The notes under the pieces were generated by a model that saw only the letters and a program-made list of their open reading frames with translations, had not been told where the DNA came from and did no database searches. Positions 8,453 through 18,200 of a stretch of DNA of 64,000 nucleotides are shown piece by piece. Numbering within the stretch: the first letter of the stretch is position 1; each line of letters begins with the position of its first letter. This DNA is from Candidatus Jettenia sp. AMX2 (GTDB lineage Bacteria; Planctomycetota; Brocadiia; Brocadiales; Brocadiaceae): the NCBI GenBank assembly GCA_030583665.1, contig CP129469.1:2223043-2287042 (forward strand), written 5' to 3'. Made by a program: the position numbers and the translations under genes.

Positions 8453-11400
8453 ATGGATACAACTGAATCAAATGAGGTACCTGGAATTTCCTTAGAGCAT
8501 GACAAGGTTGTAAGGCTTTTCACCTATCTGAAGGAACTTTGCGCTTTACGTACAACCCAGGTACGCAATATTGCAGATTACGATCAGGTCTTTTGGCTTG
8601 GTGACCTTCCGCACCACAAGTTGTGCCATTGTGTGTTCTGGCATTTGACCGATCCGACGATACCAACATCCGAGTATCATGCTGATTCGTGGATGGAAAT
8701 CCGCAAACCTGTGATCAAAAGTCCTCCCGAACTTCCAGAAGAATTGGAACCATGGGTCAAAGATGAGGAGCTAACAGATTCTTCGTTGAGTGAGCCAGGC
8801 TTCTACGAACAAATTCCACTTTCAGCACTTCAGGACGACTCCGATTCCGATACAGACCTAAATGTACTTGTATCAATTAACGATTATCCACACATCCTTG
8901 ATGAGTATATCAATTACATTGAAACAAAGTGGAAACATTGGGCATACGAAGATCGTGAATTACAAAAGGTTCAGAAGGCTTACAATAAACTATTCAATAT
9001 TTATCAACGGCAGAAAAATCTTGGAGAACAATATGAGGTTATTGTCGGGGCTGGACTTCTCGTATGGAAATCACCGAACAGCGGAGAAATCAAGCGCCAT
9101 ATTCTCGCCATTCAAACGAGAATCGAACTTGACAAGGACAGAGGAACATTGAGCTCAGGGCCGGCACTTGACGGCCCACAGCCGATGCTTGAATGTAGTC
9201 TGCTGGAGACTACGGACAGACCAAACCCAACTGACCTCACAGACATTGAAAAAAATATAATCTTACTGGACGGTGATCCATTGAATACTTCTGGACTCGA
9301 ACGCGTGCTGCGAGGATTCTCCCATTCGCTTCCTATTCCCGGGGATTACGCACCTTTATTTGAACATACCGGAGGAACGTCCGAAAAACCGATTGTCATA
9401 CTCGCACCTGCTTTGATTCTCCGCAAGAGAACAAGACAGACATTCGAGGCATTTTACAATCAGATAATTGATCAAATCAAGGATGGGGAGGAACTACCTG
9501 AGAATATCCGGAGGATTATTACTATTGTTGGTGATTCTCCCAACGCAGAAAAGGAAGCAGTTGTAAGACATTTGGATGCTACAACGCCAACTTTATCAGA
9601 CACTGAGCTGTATTTCCCGCTCCCTGCTAATGATGAGCAAAAACAGATTGTTCAGAAAGCAGAGCATCGACTTGGCGTGCTTGTCCAAGGACCGCCAGGC
9701 ACAGGTAAGTCTCACACAATTGCAAACCTCATATCTCATTTTCTGGCTAATGGTAAACGTATTCTTGTTACCAGTGAAACACCGCGGGCCCTGGATGTCT
9801 TGCGCAAGATGCTACCTCGAGAGATTGAAGATCTTTGCGTGGTCTGGTTAGGCTCCGATCAAGAATCGCGTGACGCCCTAAATAAGTCTGTGAAAGGAAT
9901 TATCGGGCGAAAAGAAAGCTGGAATAAGTCAAGGGATCTTAATCTGATTGACCAGTATGCACGCCAACTTGATACAGAGCGAAAAGAACAGGCAAAATTA
10001 CGACACGACTTACGAGCCGGCAGGGAGGCAGACATATATAAGCATTCAAACGTGTTCGGTCGTTACTCGGGAACGCTTCAGCAGATTGCCGAACAGATTA
10101 ATCAAGATCGTGATCAATTTCAGTGGTTTGCTGATAGACCAAGAGACGTAACTGATCCTGTTGTTACGGCAGATGAATTATTGAAGATGTCACAAATACG
10201 CCAGAAACTGACCCCTGATATTATCGAGCAACTCAAGTATCGCCTTTTTCCCTTAGAGCAGTTGATTCAACCCAATGAATTCTGCCGACTTGTGGACGTC
10301 GAACAAAAAGCCTATCTTGCGCATAAAGAGGCACAAGACAACCACAACTATCCGGGTTACGCTCAACTATCTAACCTTGACCGTAAGAAGCGGGATGAAA
10401 TCAAAGAGATGATTGAAGTGATTCTCACGGCACAGGATGCTCTTACCAGGCATTTTCATTCATGGGTGGAACATGTCTCCCGTGAAATTTTGGGGGATTA
10501 GGATCGCGTATGGCGGGAAATTCTCACTTCAACGATTGATCATATCGACCGCATTGAATATTTGCTAAATAAGTATGGCACTATGGAAGTGTCAGGCTTG
10601 GATAACAAAGACCTCCATCTCGTAAAAAATCATGCAACTGCACTCAAGAAACACTTCGAGATGGGTAAAGGGCATGGTTTCTGGATTTTCAAATCTCGTG
10701 TTGTGAAGAATAATCTCTATCTTATCAAATCTGTAACAGTTAACGGGAAATTCTGCAATAATTTACAAGCTTTAAGCGAACTTATGGCATGGATTGAAAT
10801 CTCGACACGGATAAAGAATCTCGGTGATTTATGGAAGGGGATTACAACACCCCCAATGGGAAACGTTGTTCTTCAGTGTGCTGCCTATCGTAACCTGTGC
10901 AAACCGATAGAGCAAGCGCTGGCACTGCATGATCGAATTGAGGAAATACGCAGAACATGCCGCAATTATCCGGGTATTCGTTTACCTGCATGGCATTTTC
11001 AGGACGAAGTGCAAGCTTTTGGCAAGGCCCTCAATGCCTTGAATCTTGAAGAGGAGTTTGCAACTACACAGCAGGTCTTTACCACTTTTGCCGAATTACT
11101 CACGGATTTCGCTAATTCCGTTCACAGCCATGCTTCAACCAGACAACTCCTGCGGGCAGTCAATGAAAGAGATGGCGAACTTTACCTGAACACATACGAT
11201 ATCTTGTCATCTCTTCATACTTCGGCAAATGAGTACAACTATGCTTGCGATGTTAACAGACGTTTTCATACCTGTGCCCCACTAACTTGCGACAGATATG
11301 ACAAATCCTATTCTGAACCAGCATGGAATGAGCACTTTAAGGTATTTGAGGAAGCATGGATTTGGGCCAAGACAGATCGTTGGCTCGATGAAGTAAGCGA

Positions 11401-12368
11401 CAAAGAGAGACCGAAACGAATCCGCAGAGCGTTAGAGAATTCGGTTTTGCGGGAACGAGACGCATTGAAAAACCTTGCCGCGTTAAAGGCATGGCAGCAT
11501 TGCATCTCAAGAATGGGTGAAGAAGAGAGAATGGCGCTTGAAGCATGGCAGCTTGCAGTTGGTCATACAAACAGAGATAAAAAGAAAAATGTTGAATATT
11601 GGCGCGAAATAGCACGGCAAAGGATGGATGAATGCAGACGTTCAGTGCCTGCGTGGGTGATGCCATTATATCAGGTTGTTCAGACCGTTCAGGCTAAAAA
11701 AAATGCATTTGACGTTGTCATTGTTGATGAAGCAAGCCAATCGAGTTCGATTGCCTTGCTTCTCAGGTACATTGCCGACAAAACCATTGTCGTGGGCGAT
11801 GACAAGCAGATTACACCTTCCTATATCGGCATTGATTTGAATCAAGCTCATTTCCTGCGTCGTAAGTACCTGTATGATATACCATATGCTGAGGCATTAT
11901 TGCCGGAAAGGGAGAACAGTTTGTTCTCGGAAGCAAGGCTGCGTTTTGGTAACCCGCTCCAATTGAGGGAACACTTCCGTTGTATGCCAGAAATTATTCA
12001 ATTCTCAAATAACATCTCTTACACAACAGATCCATTGATTCCTTTGCGGCAGTATGGAGCAGATCGCCTGGATCCCATACGGACAGTGCATGTGAAAGAG
12101 GGATATCGAAAGGGATCGTCTGGTGATATTGAGAATCCACCGGAGGCAGAGGCTATTGTTATGCAGATTGCCGAATGTTGTGAAGACCCGGCGTACGACG
12201 GCAAGACCTTTGGTGTTATCAGTCTTATGAGAAGCAGACAGGCAGAACTGATAAACAGCCTGCTTCTGGGAAAGAGTGGTATTGGCGCTCAGGAGATGGA
12301 GAAACGCCGTTTGGTGTGCGGACAGCCATATGACTTCCAGGGAGACGAGCGCGATGTGATACGGAATG
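8453..12368 (+). pseudogene. Giant SF1 (UPF1/Dna2-like) helicase, N-terminal part, broken
   Basis: One frame runs from the ATG at 8453 to the insertion point of an IS element at 12368, about 1,305 codons. It is interrupted by a single in-frame TAG at 10499-10501; downstream codons continue the same frame with sensible sequence (DRVWREIL...). Helicase motifs are clear: Walker A GPPGTGKSHTIANLI near codon 413, motif II VVIVDEASQSSS near 1092, motif III VVGDDKQITP, motif IV LREHFRCMPEII, and motif V region PYDFQGDERDVI just before the break. Large helicases of this type often end in a Vsr-like nuclease domain and occur in defence islands. Two lesions make it very likely inactive. Confidence 0.85.
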
Positions 12369-12409
12369 TGTCAATGAAAATTAGACATTTTTTTAAAGAA
12401 TTTAGACTC

Positions 12410-13405
12410 TCACGATAGTGTATTTTCCCGTTTTGGTTGATTAATCCATGCAGCCTGTGGTAAACGTGGAGGTTCAGGTACTTTTCCCTTGAACCGTTCC
12501 GGATGTTTTTCAAAAGCGGTCTTTAACACACGGCTTCGTTCTTTCACAATATGATCTGTACGTCCATAATGAACAGATTCGGGAGTAAAGAGTCCGATGC
12601 CTGAATGATAGTGTTTCGTATTGTACCAGAGAAAGAAATTCTTACAGAATATTCTGGAAGATTCAATAGAGGTAAAAAATCCAGGGAATTCAGGATGATA
12701 CTTAAGGGTTTTAAACTGTGATTCAGAATAGGGATTATCATTACTGACGTAAGGCCTGGAGTGGCTTTTTGTAATCCCCAGGTCAGAGAGCAGAAAGGCA
12801 ACTGGTTTAGAAGTCATACTTGATCCCCGGTCAGCATGAATAATCAGTTGTCCAGGTTGAATACCCTGTTTGTTGGCAGTCTCACGTATCAACCTTTCAG
12901 CCAGAGCCGCTTGTTCCCTGTGTGCAACCATCCAGCCGACCACATAGCGACTGAAGATGTCAAGGATCACATAGAGATAAAAATAACTCCATTTTGTTGG
13001 CCCTTTCAGTTTTGTGATATCCCAGGACCATACCTGATTGGGAGCAGTTGCCAGGAGTTCAGGTTTCTGATATACGGGGTGACGTAACAGGTTTCTTCGT
13101 TCCCTTACCTCGTGGTGTTTTTCCAGGAGACGATACAGAGTTCTTACAGAACACAGATAGACCCCTTCATCCAGGAGGGTTGTATATACTTGCCGGGGAG
13201 ACTTATCACAAAAACGCTCAGAGTGTAAGGTATCAAGTATGATGTGTTCCTCCGTGGGAGACAATGCCAGAGGTGGTTTTACCGTGATACGCCTTTGCTG
13301 AATATTTTTCTGGTAGTAGTAATAACTTGCCCGTGGGATGCCCAACGTTTCACAGGCATTTTTCATACGAATCTCTTTGGCAAGTGATTCAACGGCAAGC
13401 ATCAT
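12410..13405 (-). CDS. IS3-family transposase OrfB (DDE integrase core)
   Basis: The 331-residue protein carries an rve/DDE domain. The three catalytic acids are visible: Asp in WSWDITKLKG (near residue 130), Asp in IIHADRGSSM, and Glu in NPYSESQFKTLKY. An HTH_21-like segment (LSPTEEHIILDTL...RQVYTTLLDEG) precedes the core. Its start overlaps the OrfA stop by four bases (ATGA), which suggests translational coupling rather than the -1 frameshift common in IS3 relatives. The gene is intact, so the element may still move. Confidence 0.93.
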   Translation of the reverse strand: MMLAVESLAKEIRMKNACETLGIPRASYYYYQKNIQQRRITVKPPLALSPTEEHIILDTLHSERFCDKSPRQVYTTLLDEGVYLCSVRTLYRLLEKHHEVRERRNLLRHPVYQKPELLATAPNQVWSWDITKLKGPTKWSYFYLYVILDIFSRYVVGWMVAHREQAALAERLIRETANKQGIQPGQLIIHADRGSSMTSKPVAFLLSDLGITKSHSRPYVSNDNPYSESQFKTLKYHPEFPGFFTSIESSRIFCKNFFLWYNTKHYHSGIGLFTPESVHYGRTDHIVKERSRVLKTAFEKHPERFKGKVPEPPRLPQAAWINQPKRENTLS

Positions 13406-13890
13406 CTGTTTTCTCCTATCAGAGTGGAATGGATATTCAACATTTCTGAGATTTTTTTTTGAATCTCGATAATGGTTTCAGCCTGTTTGAGCCTTTGCTG
13501 AAGAGAATTAATTTCGCATTCAAGTTCTTTGATACGTCGTGCTGCCGGATCAGATTTTTTCTCCTTTGGTCCGCGTCGTTTTGGAGAAAGCGCCTCCAGG
13601 GTGCCACGTTCCAGTTGACGGCGCCAGGTAGTGAGATTAGACGAATAAAGACCTTCCCTTCTCAAGAGTGCTCCAATCTGCCCGAGATTTGTGCAGGCAT
13701 CGGCCTCCCGAAGGATGCGAATCTTATACTGTGCAGTAAACTTACGTCTTGCTGCTTTTTCTGACACCTCTGGGTCGGGGACACAATTGCCAGCAGGAGC
13801 GTTGGTGGAACCTCCGTTCGCCCTACGGGCTCTCTCCGGTTCCACCAACGCTTGTAAAGTATTTTCTTTGCTTTTCTCATTATTTTTCAT
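13402..13890 (-). CDS. IS3-family transposase OrfA (HTH protein)
   Basis: This 162-residue protein has a helix-turn-helix region of the transposase_8 type (FTAQYKIRILREADAC, GALLRREGLYSSNLTTWRR). A leucine-zipper-like C-terminal helix (IKELECEINSLQQRLKQAE) follows. The N-terminal ~45 residues are unusual for OrfA. They contain a palindrome-encoded insert rich in Ala, Arg, Gly and Pro (see repeat 13799-13851). It lies directly upstream of orfB with an ATGA overlap. Confidence 0.88.
   Translation of the reverse strand: MKNNEKSKENTLQALVEPERARRANGGSTNAPAGNCVPDPEVSEKAARRKFTAQYKIRILREADACTNLGQIGALLRREGLYSSNLTTWRRQLERGTLEALSPKRRGPKEKKSDPAARRIKELECEINSLQQRLKQAETIIEIQKKISEMLNIHSTLIGENR
13799..13851. 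repeat. Perfect 14-bp inverted repeat inside orfA
   Basis: GCGTTGGTGGAACC at 13799-13812 faces GGTTCCACCAACGC at 13838-13851 across a 25-base loop. The loop contains CGCCCTACGGGC. The hairpin lies within coding sequence and keeps the frame open. It looks like a palindromic element that inserted into the N-terminal part of orfA. Confidence 0.8.
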
Positions 13891-13953
13891 AGTTGTTTTC
13901 CTCCTCGCCCTACACTAAACTATTACAAGGAAAATGTCCAACTATTATAGACA

Positions 13954-14576
13954 CAGAGGGCTATCGCAACCCGGATACAGCTCTTACCGAATTATGGGAA
14001 ACCCTCGAAAGGCTCAAGATTACTCCTAAACATAGGTGGAAACCGGAGCAGAAACAGTTAGAGAGTGTTTCTGCTATAAAGGATCGTATTCCTCTATCAG
14101 TTACAATGGATGAATGTCAAGAGAATCTTGAGTACAATATTATAAAGAAAGACGAAAATGAGGGTGAGGACGCGGAAGATCTTGTGGAAGAACTTCCGGA
14201 TATAAAACAAAGACGTCTGTTTGAGGATTGCCAAAATGAAGATAGAAAGGACAAACCCCCATCATCTGTAGGGAATTTAGATGGTAGGCTTGACCGTGCG
14301 TTGGAATTTGCTCGATTGAGGAGCCAACGGCCGGAAGATAGATCTTCAACAGATATCCAAAACGCAATCGTAAATTCTTTGAAAAAGTGTCCCAATTACT
14401 CCTGTACACTTAAATCATTAACAAGCCGTGTACTGAAAGAACTTGGAGTATTGACACGTGGTAATCCTCGTTTAGAATTTGAAAGGCGTATTATACGAAA
14501 CCTTGGTGTATTGAAAAGGAAGGGAATTGTTGAGGAATACAAGGCCAGGAATAAGCGCATACGGCTTCTTGTATAG
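13954..14576 (+). pseudogene. C-terminal part of the giant helicase, after the IS
   Basis: Host coding sequence resumes right after the IS end, in a frame that ends at TAG 14576. Its first residues (EGYRNPDTALTELWETLERL) resemble the segment that closes Vsr-like/MTES_1575 nuclease domains in helicase-nuclease fusions, where an F/GxYRDP..AL..LW..L pattern is typical. An acidic linker follows, then a winged-helix-like end (LKSLTSRVLKELGVLTRG, RRIIRNLGVLKRKGIVEEY). Helicase motif VI and most of the expected nuclease domain are absent, so the junction also marks a deletion. The apparent upstream start codons lie in IS sequence. Confidence 0.65.
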
Positions 14577-14951
14577 GGAAAAAGTATACCCAATATGGCA
14601 ACTTGCACATGAATGCTATTCCTCACGATCCATAGTAATCTATAAGTGTTGTTGATAGGCTAATTCGGTTAAGTTGTTTTTTACATACGTTCAATCATTT
14701 TGTGTAAGTTGAGTCGAATGTTCACCACAAATCATGAGGTACAATACACCAGGAAACCCTTATATATTAAAGTTTTTCCGTTTTTCAGGAAGCTTTTTCT
14801 TGTAACTACTTTTACATCTCGATGAGGTAACACTCCTGGCAACTTAATATTTGGTACCTTTAGCAATGCCCGGAATTTTTCTCTGGATTGCGGTATCTTT
14901 AGACAAGGTCTCCGGTCCTTGATTTTCATTTCCATCGAACACATACCATCT
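14577..14951. other. Intergenic stretch, no gene recognised
   Basis: This lies between the helicase tail (plus strand) and the DUF1016 fragment (minus strand). Minus-strand open frames here are continuations in a wrong frame out of the DUF1016 tail. No promoter, repeat or RNA gene was seen. Confidence 0.4.
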
Positions 14952-15628
14952 TCACATTCCTCGCTTATCAACGCCTCCCAATTCCGCTTCAATCTCTTCG
15001 ATACTTGGCAGAGAGGATTTAAACTCATCGGGCAGGCTTCTGGTGATGGTGTATTCGCTTACGCCAATAGGTTTGTGAACATCCTTCAGTGCATATTCCA
15101 CAACGGTATCGTTTTTTGATTTGCAGATCAAAATGCCGATCGTGGGATTATCCTGTTCTGTTTTCAAAATACCATCATATAACTCGCTTTCGATGTGATG
15201 TGTCAACACCGCCCTGGACCAGTTATTTTGAATTGTTTTTGAATATAGAAAATCGCTTCATCTATATTTTTGCACCTGGTTATGATCGCAATATTATGTC
15301 CCCATGGAATCTGCGTTATTTGGCCAACAACCTGTTGGCTTTTTTCAAATAAAAGATACCATTGTCGCATGTATTTCAAATTAGAGAGCGAAAATCCCTT
15401 CATATCAGGAAATTCTTTCCGCAAATCGCGGCTCATTTGGTCGATAAAGCCATCTCCCCACCTGGTTTGTTTTTGCTTTTCAACAATCCGTTTTGCCAGG
15501 TCCCAATAAAGACGCAACAACTCTCGATTGACCGCAACAGCCGCTTTGATTTGCGCAGACTGAATACGTTGTTTTATCTCCTGAATAAACCGCCTGTAAT
15601 CATTGGTTTTGATAATGTTGCTTCTCAT
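14952..15628 (-). pseudogene. DUF1016 (YhcG-type PD-(D/E)xK nuclease) gene, frameshifted and deleted
   Basis: The start ATG at 15628 overlaps the ORF6N gene stop by four bases. The N-terminal DUF1016 domain is intact as far as the RCKNIDEAIFYIQK segment. There a run of five A's, where six restore the frame, shifts the reading. The right frame continues as NNWSRAVLTHHIESELY. It then jumps to the family C-terminus (NPTIGILICKSKN...SLPSIEEIEAEL). The central PD-(D/E)xK part, about 100 residues in relatives, is missing. YhcG-like proteins often accompany type I restriction genes. A second broken copy lies at 17468-17964. Confidence 0.85.
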
Positions 15629-16467
15629 ACCAGCTTCACCTTCTTCAAATTCGCCAGCATTTCCGCTGCCCCGATATCCATCTTTGAGAATGCAAACCAT
15701 TTTTTCCCGAGGTCTTTCAGTGACGCCCCGAAGTGATAAAAGGTATTACCGTCAATTATGATAAAGCGATCGTGGGAGTTCTTAAACTCTTTTATCCCGA
15801 CAGAAGGATACTGTTCATTGTATTTTTTTACATCAAGCATCAGTTGATTAGAAATTAATTTGGTCAGAAAGGTAACCGTAACGTTCTTATGCCGTTTGGT
15901 GAGATGCGTGAGGACGGTATCATCAATATAGTTGTCTATGATAATTATTGATTTTTTTGCAGTTCTGAAAAGATCGGATACAAACCGGTAAGCATCGAAA
16001 ATCTGACCGTTAAAAAAAATGCCTTGTCTTGGTTTGATTTCCTTTGCTTCTATGGCGCTGAAAATCTTTTTGAATTTTTCATCCGCTTCAAGCTTGTGTT
16101 CAAGCTGTTTCTGCTCAACTGCATCGAGCCGATAGAAAATCCTGGCATTCGCGGTAATAAACCTGCGCATGGCGATAAATGCATTAATAATTTGGATGCT
16201 TGTCCTGACAGCGGTTTCGCTTCGTAATACCGCAGAAAGCATGGCAACGCCCTGTTCGGTGAACGCATAGGATAAATATTTCCTGTGTTTTCCGCGTCCG
16301 CTGTCAAAGGTCGCAAATTGCGACCTTAGAGCGATGTATTCATCAGCAGACAGTTGAAACATAAATTCTTCCGGAAATCTCTCAATGTTTCGTCTTACCT
16401 GCTCATTCAATCTTTTTACTTCAACGCCGTACAGTTCAGCCAGATCACTATCTAACATTACCTGCAC
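15625..16467 (-). CDS. ORF6N-domain DNA-binding protein, probably 5'-truncated
   Basis: The N-terminal ORF6N domain is clear: MLDSDLAELYGVEVKRLNEQ, then RFPEEFMFQL, then YAFTEQGVAMLSAVL. The C-terminal half is a phospholipase-D-like or 'ORF6N C-terminal' region (KSIIIIDNYIDD, HDRFIIIDG) also seen in restriction-island accessory proteins. The first usable start is GTG at 16467. Family-like residues (KAEEVQDRIYTTRG) continue upstream in frame to about 16515 with no start codon before a stop at 16537-16539. The original 5' end is therefore probably lost. It overlaps the DUF1016 gene by ATGA. It is likely an accessory gene of a former type I restriction locus. Confidence 0.75.
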   Translation of the reverse strand: MQVMLDSDLAELYGVEVKRLNEQVRRNIERFPEEFMFQLSADEYIALRSQFATFDSGRGKHRKYLSYAFTEQGVAMLSAVLRSETAVRTSIQIINAFIAMRRFITANARIFYRLDAVEQKQLEHKLEADEKFKKIFSAIEAKEIKPRQGIFFNGQIFDAYRFVSDLFRTAKKSIIIIDNYIDDTVLTHLTKRHKNVTVTFLTKLISNQLMLDVKKYNEQYPSVGIKEFKNSHDRFIIIDGNTFYHFGASLKDLGKKWFAFSKMDIGAAEMLANLKKVKLV

Positions 16468-16852
16468 ACCGCGAGTAGTGTAGATTCTATCCTGGACTTC
16501 TTCCGCTTTTATGAACTTAACGCCTTCGGCGGACTTTTACTCAACACACTCCATGGTATAGTTATTACACCCTGGACATCCTACTTTTGGCATATATCCT
16601 TCGTAATATACCTATTATACTTCTACTCTTTAACTGGGACAAACACTATCGTATCATATTACCATCACCAACCTTATAACTACGCCTCCCCGCAAACCCG
16701 CTTCATTAAAATGAAAATTCCTATACAATCAAGTTATTTCCACTACAACCATCTTCACTTTTCATTGTCTGAACCTTGATTTTTCTTGATTCTTTAACCA
16801 TGGGCAACAATTTAGAATTTTGAAAAATCCCGGGAAAATATAATGAGCAATG
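16468..16852. other. Intergenic stretch, no gene recognised
   Basis: It starts with the non-initiated ORF6N extension (to about 16536). AT-rich DNA without a convincing open frame follows. The left inverted repeat of the Y1 element begins at 16853. Confidence 0.4.
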
Positions 16853-17467
16853 CAGCCCCTATAGGGGCAATCTGTTTGTAGAAATAAATGTAATTATAGT
16901 AATGCTAGCTCCGTAGGAGCGGCCTGTTCATTCTATCCACTCAAACAAATATTTTTTATCATATTTGATTTCATATTTCTTCAAAAAATCAAGATATTCT
17001 TCCTTGAAGGTTTTCTTTTTGTGATGATCCTCCTGATGGAGGATGTATTTGATAACGGCGTCTATATGGCTTCTGGAATAAGAGAATGCCCCGAACCCCT
17101 CCTGCCAATTGAATTTTCCTGGTACCCATCTGTTATCATTGATGAAATTTGATGAGCCGGCTTTTATATCTCTTGCCAAATCAGAAATTGCAATGGATGG
17201 TTTTAGTCCAACCAGCAAATGGGTATGATCGGGCATGCAAAAAATGGATAACATTTTGTGTTCGCGATTTTGAACAATGCCCGTGATGTATTTATGCAAC
17301 TCCTCCCGATACCGGCTTTGAATTATATTTAGTCTGCCTTTTACGGCAAAGACAATCTGAATGTAAATTTGCTAATAGGTATTAGGCATGGCACAGGTCG
17401 CTCCTACGGAGCTTTCCTTTTCTTTTTGCATCGATTTCTACAAACAGATCGCCCCCTGCCGGGGCTG
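16853..17467 (-). mobile_element. Y1-transposase element with nested inverted repeats
   Basis: Outer arms 16853-16885 and 17434-17467 are inverted copies with more than 80% match (CAGCCCC...ATCTGTTTGTAGAAAT). Inner arms 16907-16927 and 17393-17413 match almost perfectly around the palindrome GCTCCGTAGGAGC. The arms surround a single Y1 transposase gene. The whole unit of about 615 bp looks like a RAYT with REP-type ends. It abuts the broken second DUF1016 copy, so it probably inserted there. The inner palindrome recurs alone at 63337-63351. Confidence 0.75.
16928..17389 (-). pseudogene. IS200/IS605-like Y1 transposase with an in-frame TAG at codon 6
   Basis: From ATG 17389 the frame reads MPNTY, then TAG (17372-17374), then QIYIQIVFAVKGR and on to WIE at the C-terminus. 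The sequence around the TAG fits the family start, so a single nonsense codon interrupts an otherwise full gene of about 153 codons. The HUH motif is present (MPDHTHLLVGL), as is the tyrosine helix (IDAVIKYILHQEDHH). A shorter product from an internal ATG at 17299 would lack the first strand, so activity is doubtful. Confidence 0.8.
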
Positions 17468-17964
17468 TAAAGAGATTCATCTATGTTCTTACACCTGGAG
17501 ATAATAGCATGTAGGGCATGGCATTGCCTGCCAGATAAAATAAATTCCCACAAAATCATACTTTCCATGCACTTCCCGATTCCCGAATAGTCACCAGATA
17601 CGGGAAGGGTAGTGTTGTTTTGCTCATTTAATAATTTATCCAATTGCGTAGCAAGTTGCTTTGTAATTATATCGTTGCCTGACCAAAAGCAATACCATTG
17701 ACGCATCAGTTCGAGATTTCTCTTGGAGAATCCCTTCATATCAGGAAATTCTTTCCTCAAATCGCGGCTCATTTGGTCGATAAAGCCATCTCACCACCTG
17801 GTTTGTTTTTGCTTTTCTACAATCCGTTTTGCCAGGTCCCAATAAAGACGCAACAACTCTCGATTGACCGCAACAACCGCTTTGATCTGCGCAGACTGAA
17901 TACGTTGTTTTATCTCCTGAATAAACCGCCTGTAATCATTGGTTTTGATAATATTGCTTCTCAT
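17468..17964 (-). pseudogene. Second DUF1016 (YhcG-type) fragment
   Basis: The start ATG at 17964 overlaps the hsdM-fragment stop by four bases. Bases 17735-17981 are almost identical to 15400-15645 of the first copy. The codon GGA of the first copy (in the TRWGDGF segment) is TGA here, an in-frame stop. The sequence stays recognisable to RCKNIDE and then runs into the Y1 element. The gene is dead. This copy probably shows the original order, hsdM followed by DUF1016. Confidence 0.8.
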
Positions 17965-18200
17965 ACCAGCTTCACCTTTTTCAGGTTTTCTTTTATCAGC
18001 GTATTCAGCTTTTCTTCCTCCTTCAACTGCTCCTCAAATTCCTTCTTCAAACTGGTAAAACGCTCATTAAAATCAAAATCGTCTTCGTCATCTGGCAATC
18101 CTACGTACCGTCCCAGCGTGAGTACATAATCTAGTTCCCGAACGGTCCGAATATCATAGCTACCATTTAACACAAAACGGTGTGAAAACAAGGAATGCAT
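17961..18200 (-). pseudogene. C-terminal fragment of type I restriction methylase HsdM
   Basis: The 79 residues match the HsdM tail: SHRFVLNGSYDIRTVRELDYV, then GRYVGLPDDEDDFDFNERF, then a charged coiled coil ending KENLKKVKLV. The methylase core, including the NPPF/Y motif, is absent, and upstream DNA is repeat-rich non-coding sequence. The stop overlaps the next gene start (ATGA), as expected in the former operon. It is a remnant of a type I restriction-modification locus. Confidence 0.8.

Larger units (their letters stand above)
12369..13953 (-). mobile_element. IS3-family insertion sequence inside the helicase gene
   Basis: The element is about 1,585 bp. Its ends begin TGTC and finish GACA, and the terminal 23 bases form an imperfect inverted repeat (17 of 23 match by eye). 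It encodes OrfA and OrfB on the minus strand, opposite to the host gene. No 3-4 bp target duplication is visible: the left flank ends GGAATG and the right flank begins CAGAGG. The host gene also lacks a section across the junction, so a deletion next to the element is likely. Confidence 0.85.

Noticed and set aside
13402-13405. Programmed -1 frameshift between OrfA and OrfB
   Set aside because: The two genes overlap as ATGA with an OrfB start codon in place, so coupled reinitiation explains OrfB; no A6G-type slippery run stands at the junction.
10499-17374. Two in-frame TAG codons (helicase at 10499, Y1 transposase at 17372) as a sign of amber recoding
   Set aside because: Clear core genes in the window, for example argC, end in TAG at the expected length. 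Both affected genes are accessory and otherwise damaged or mobile, so nonsense mutation is simpler.
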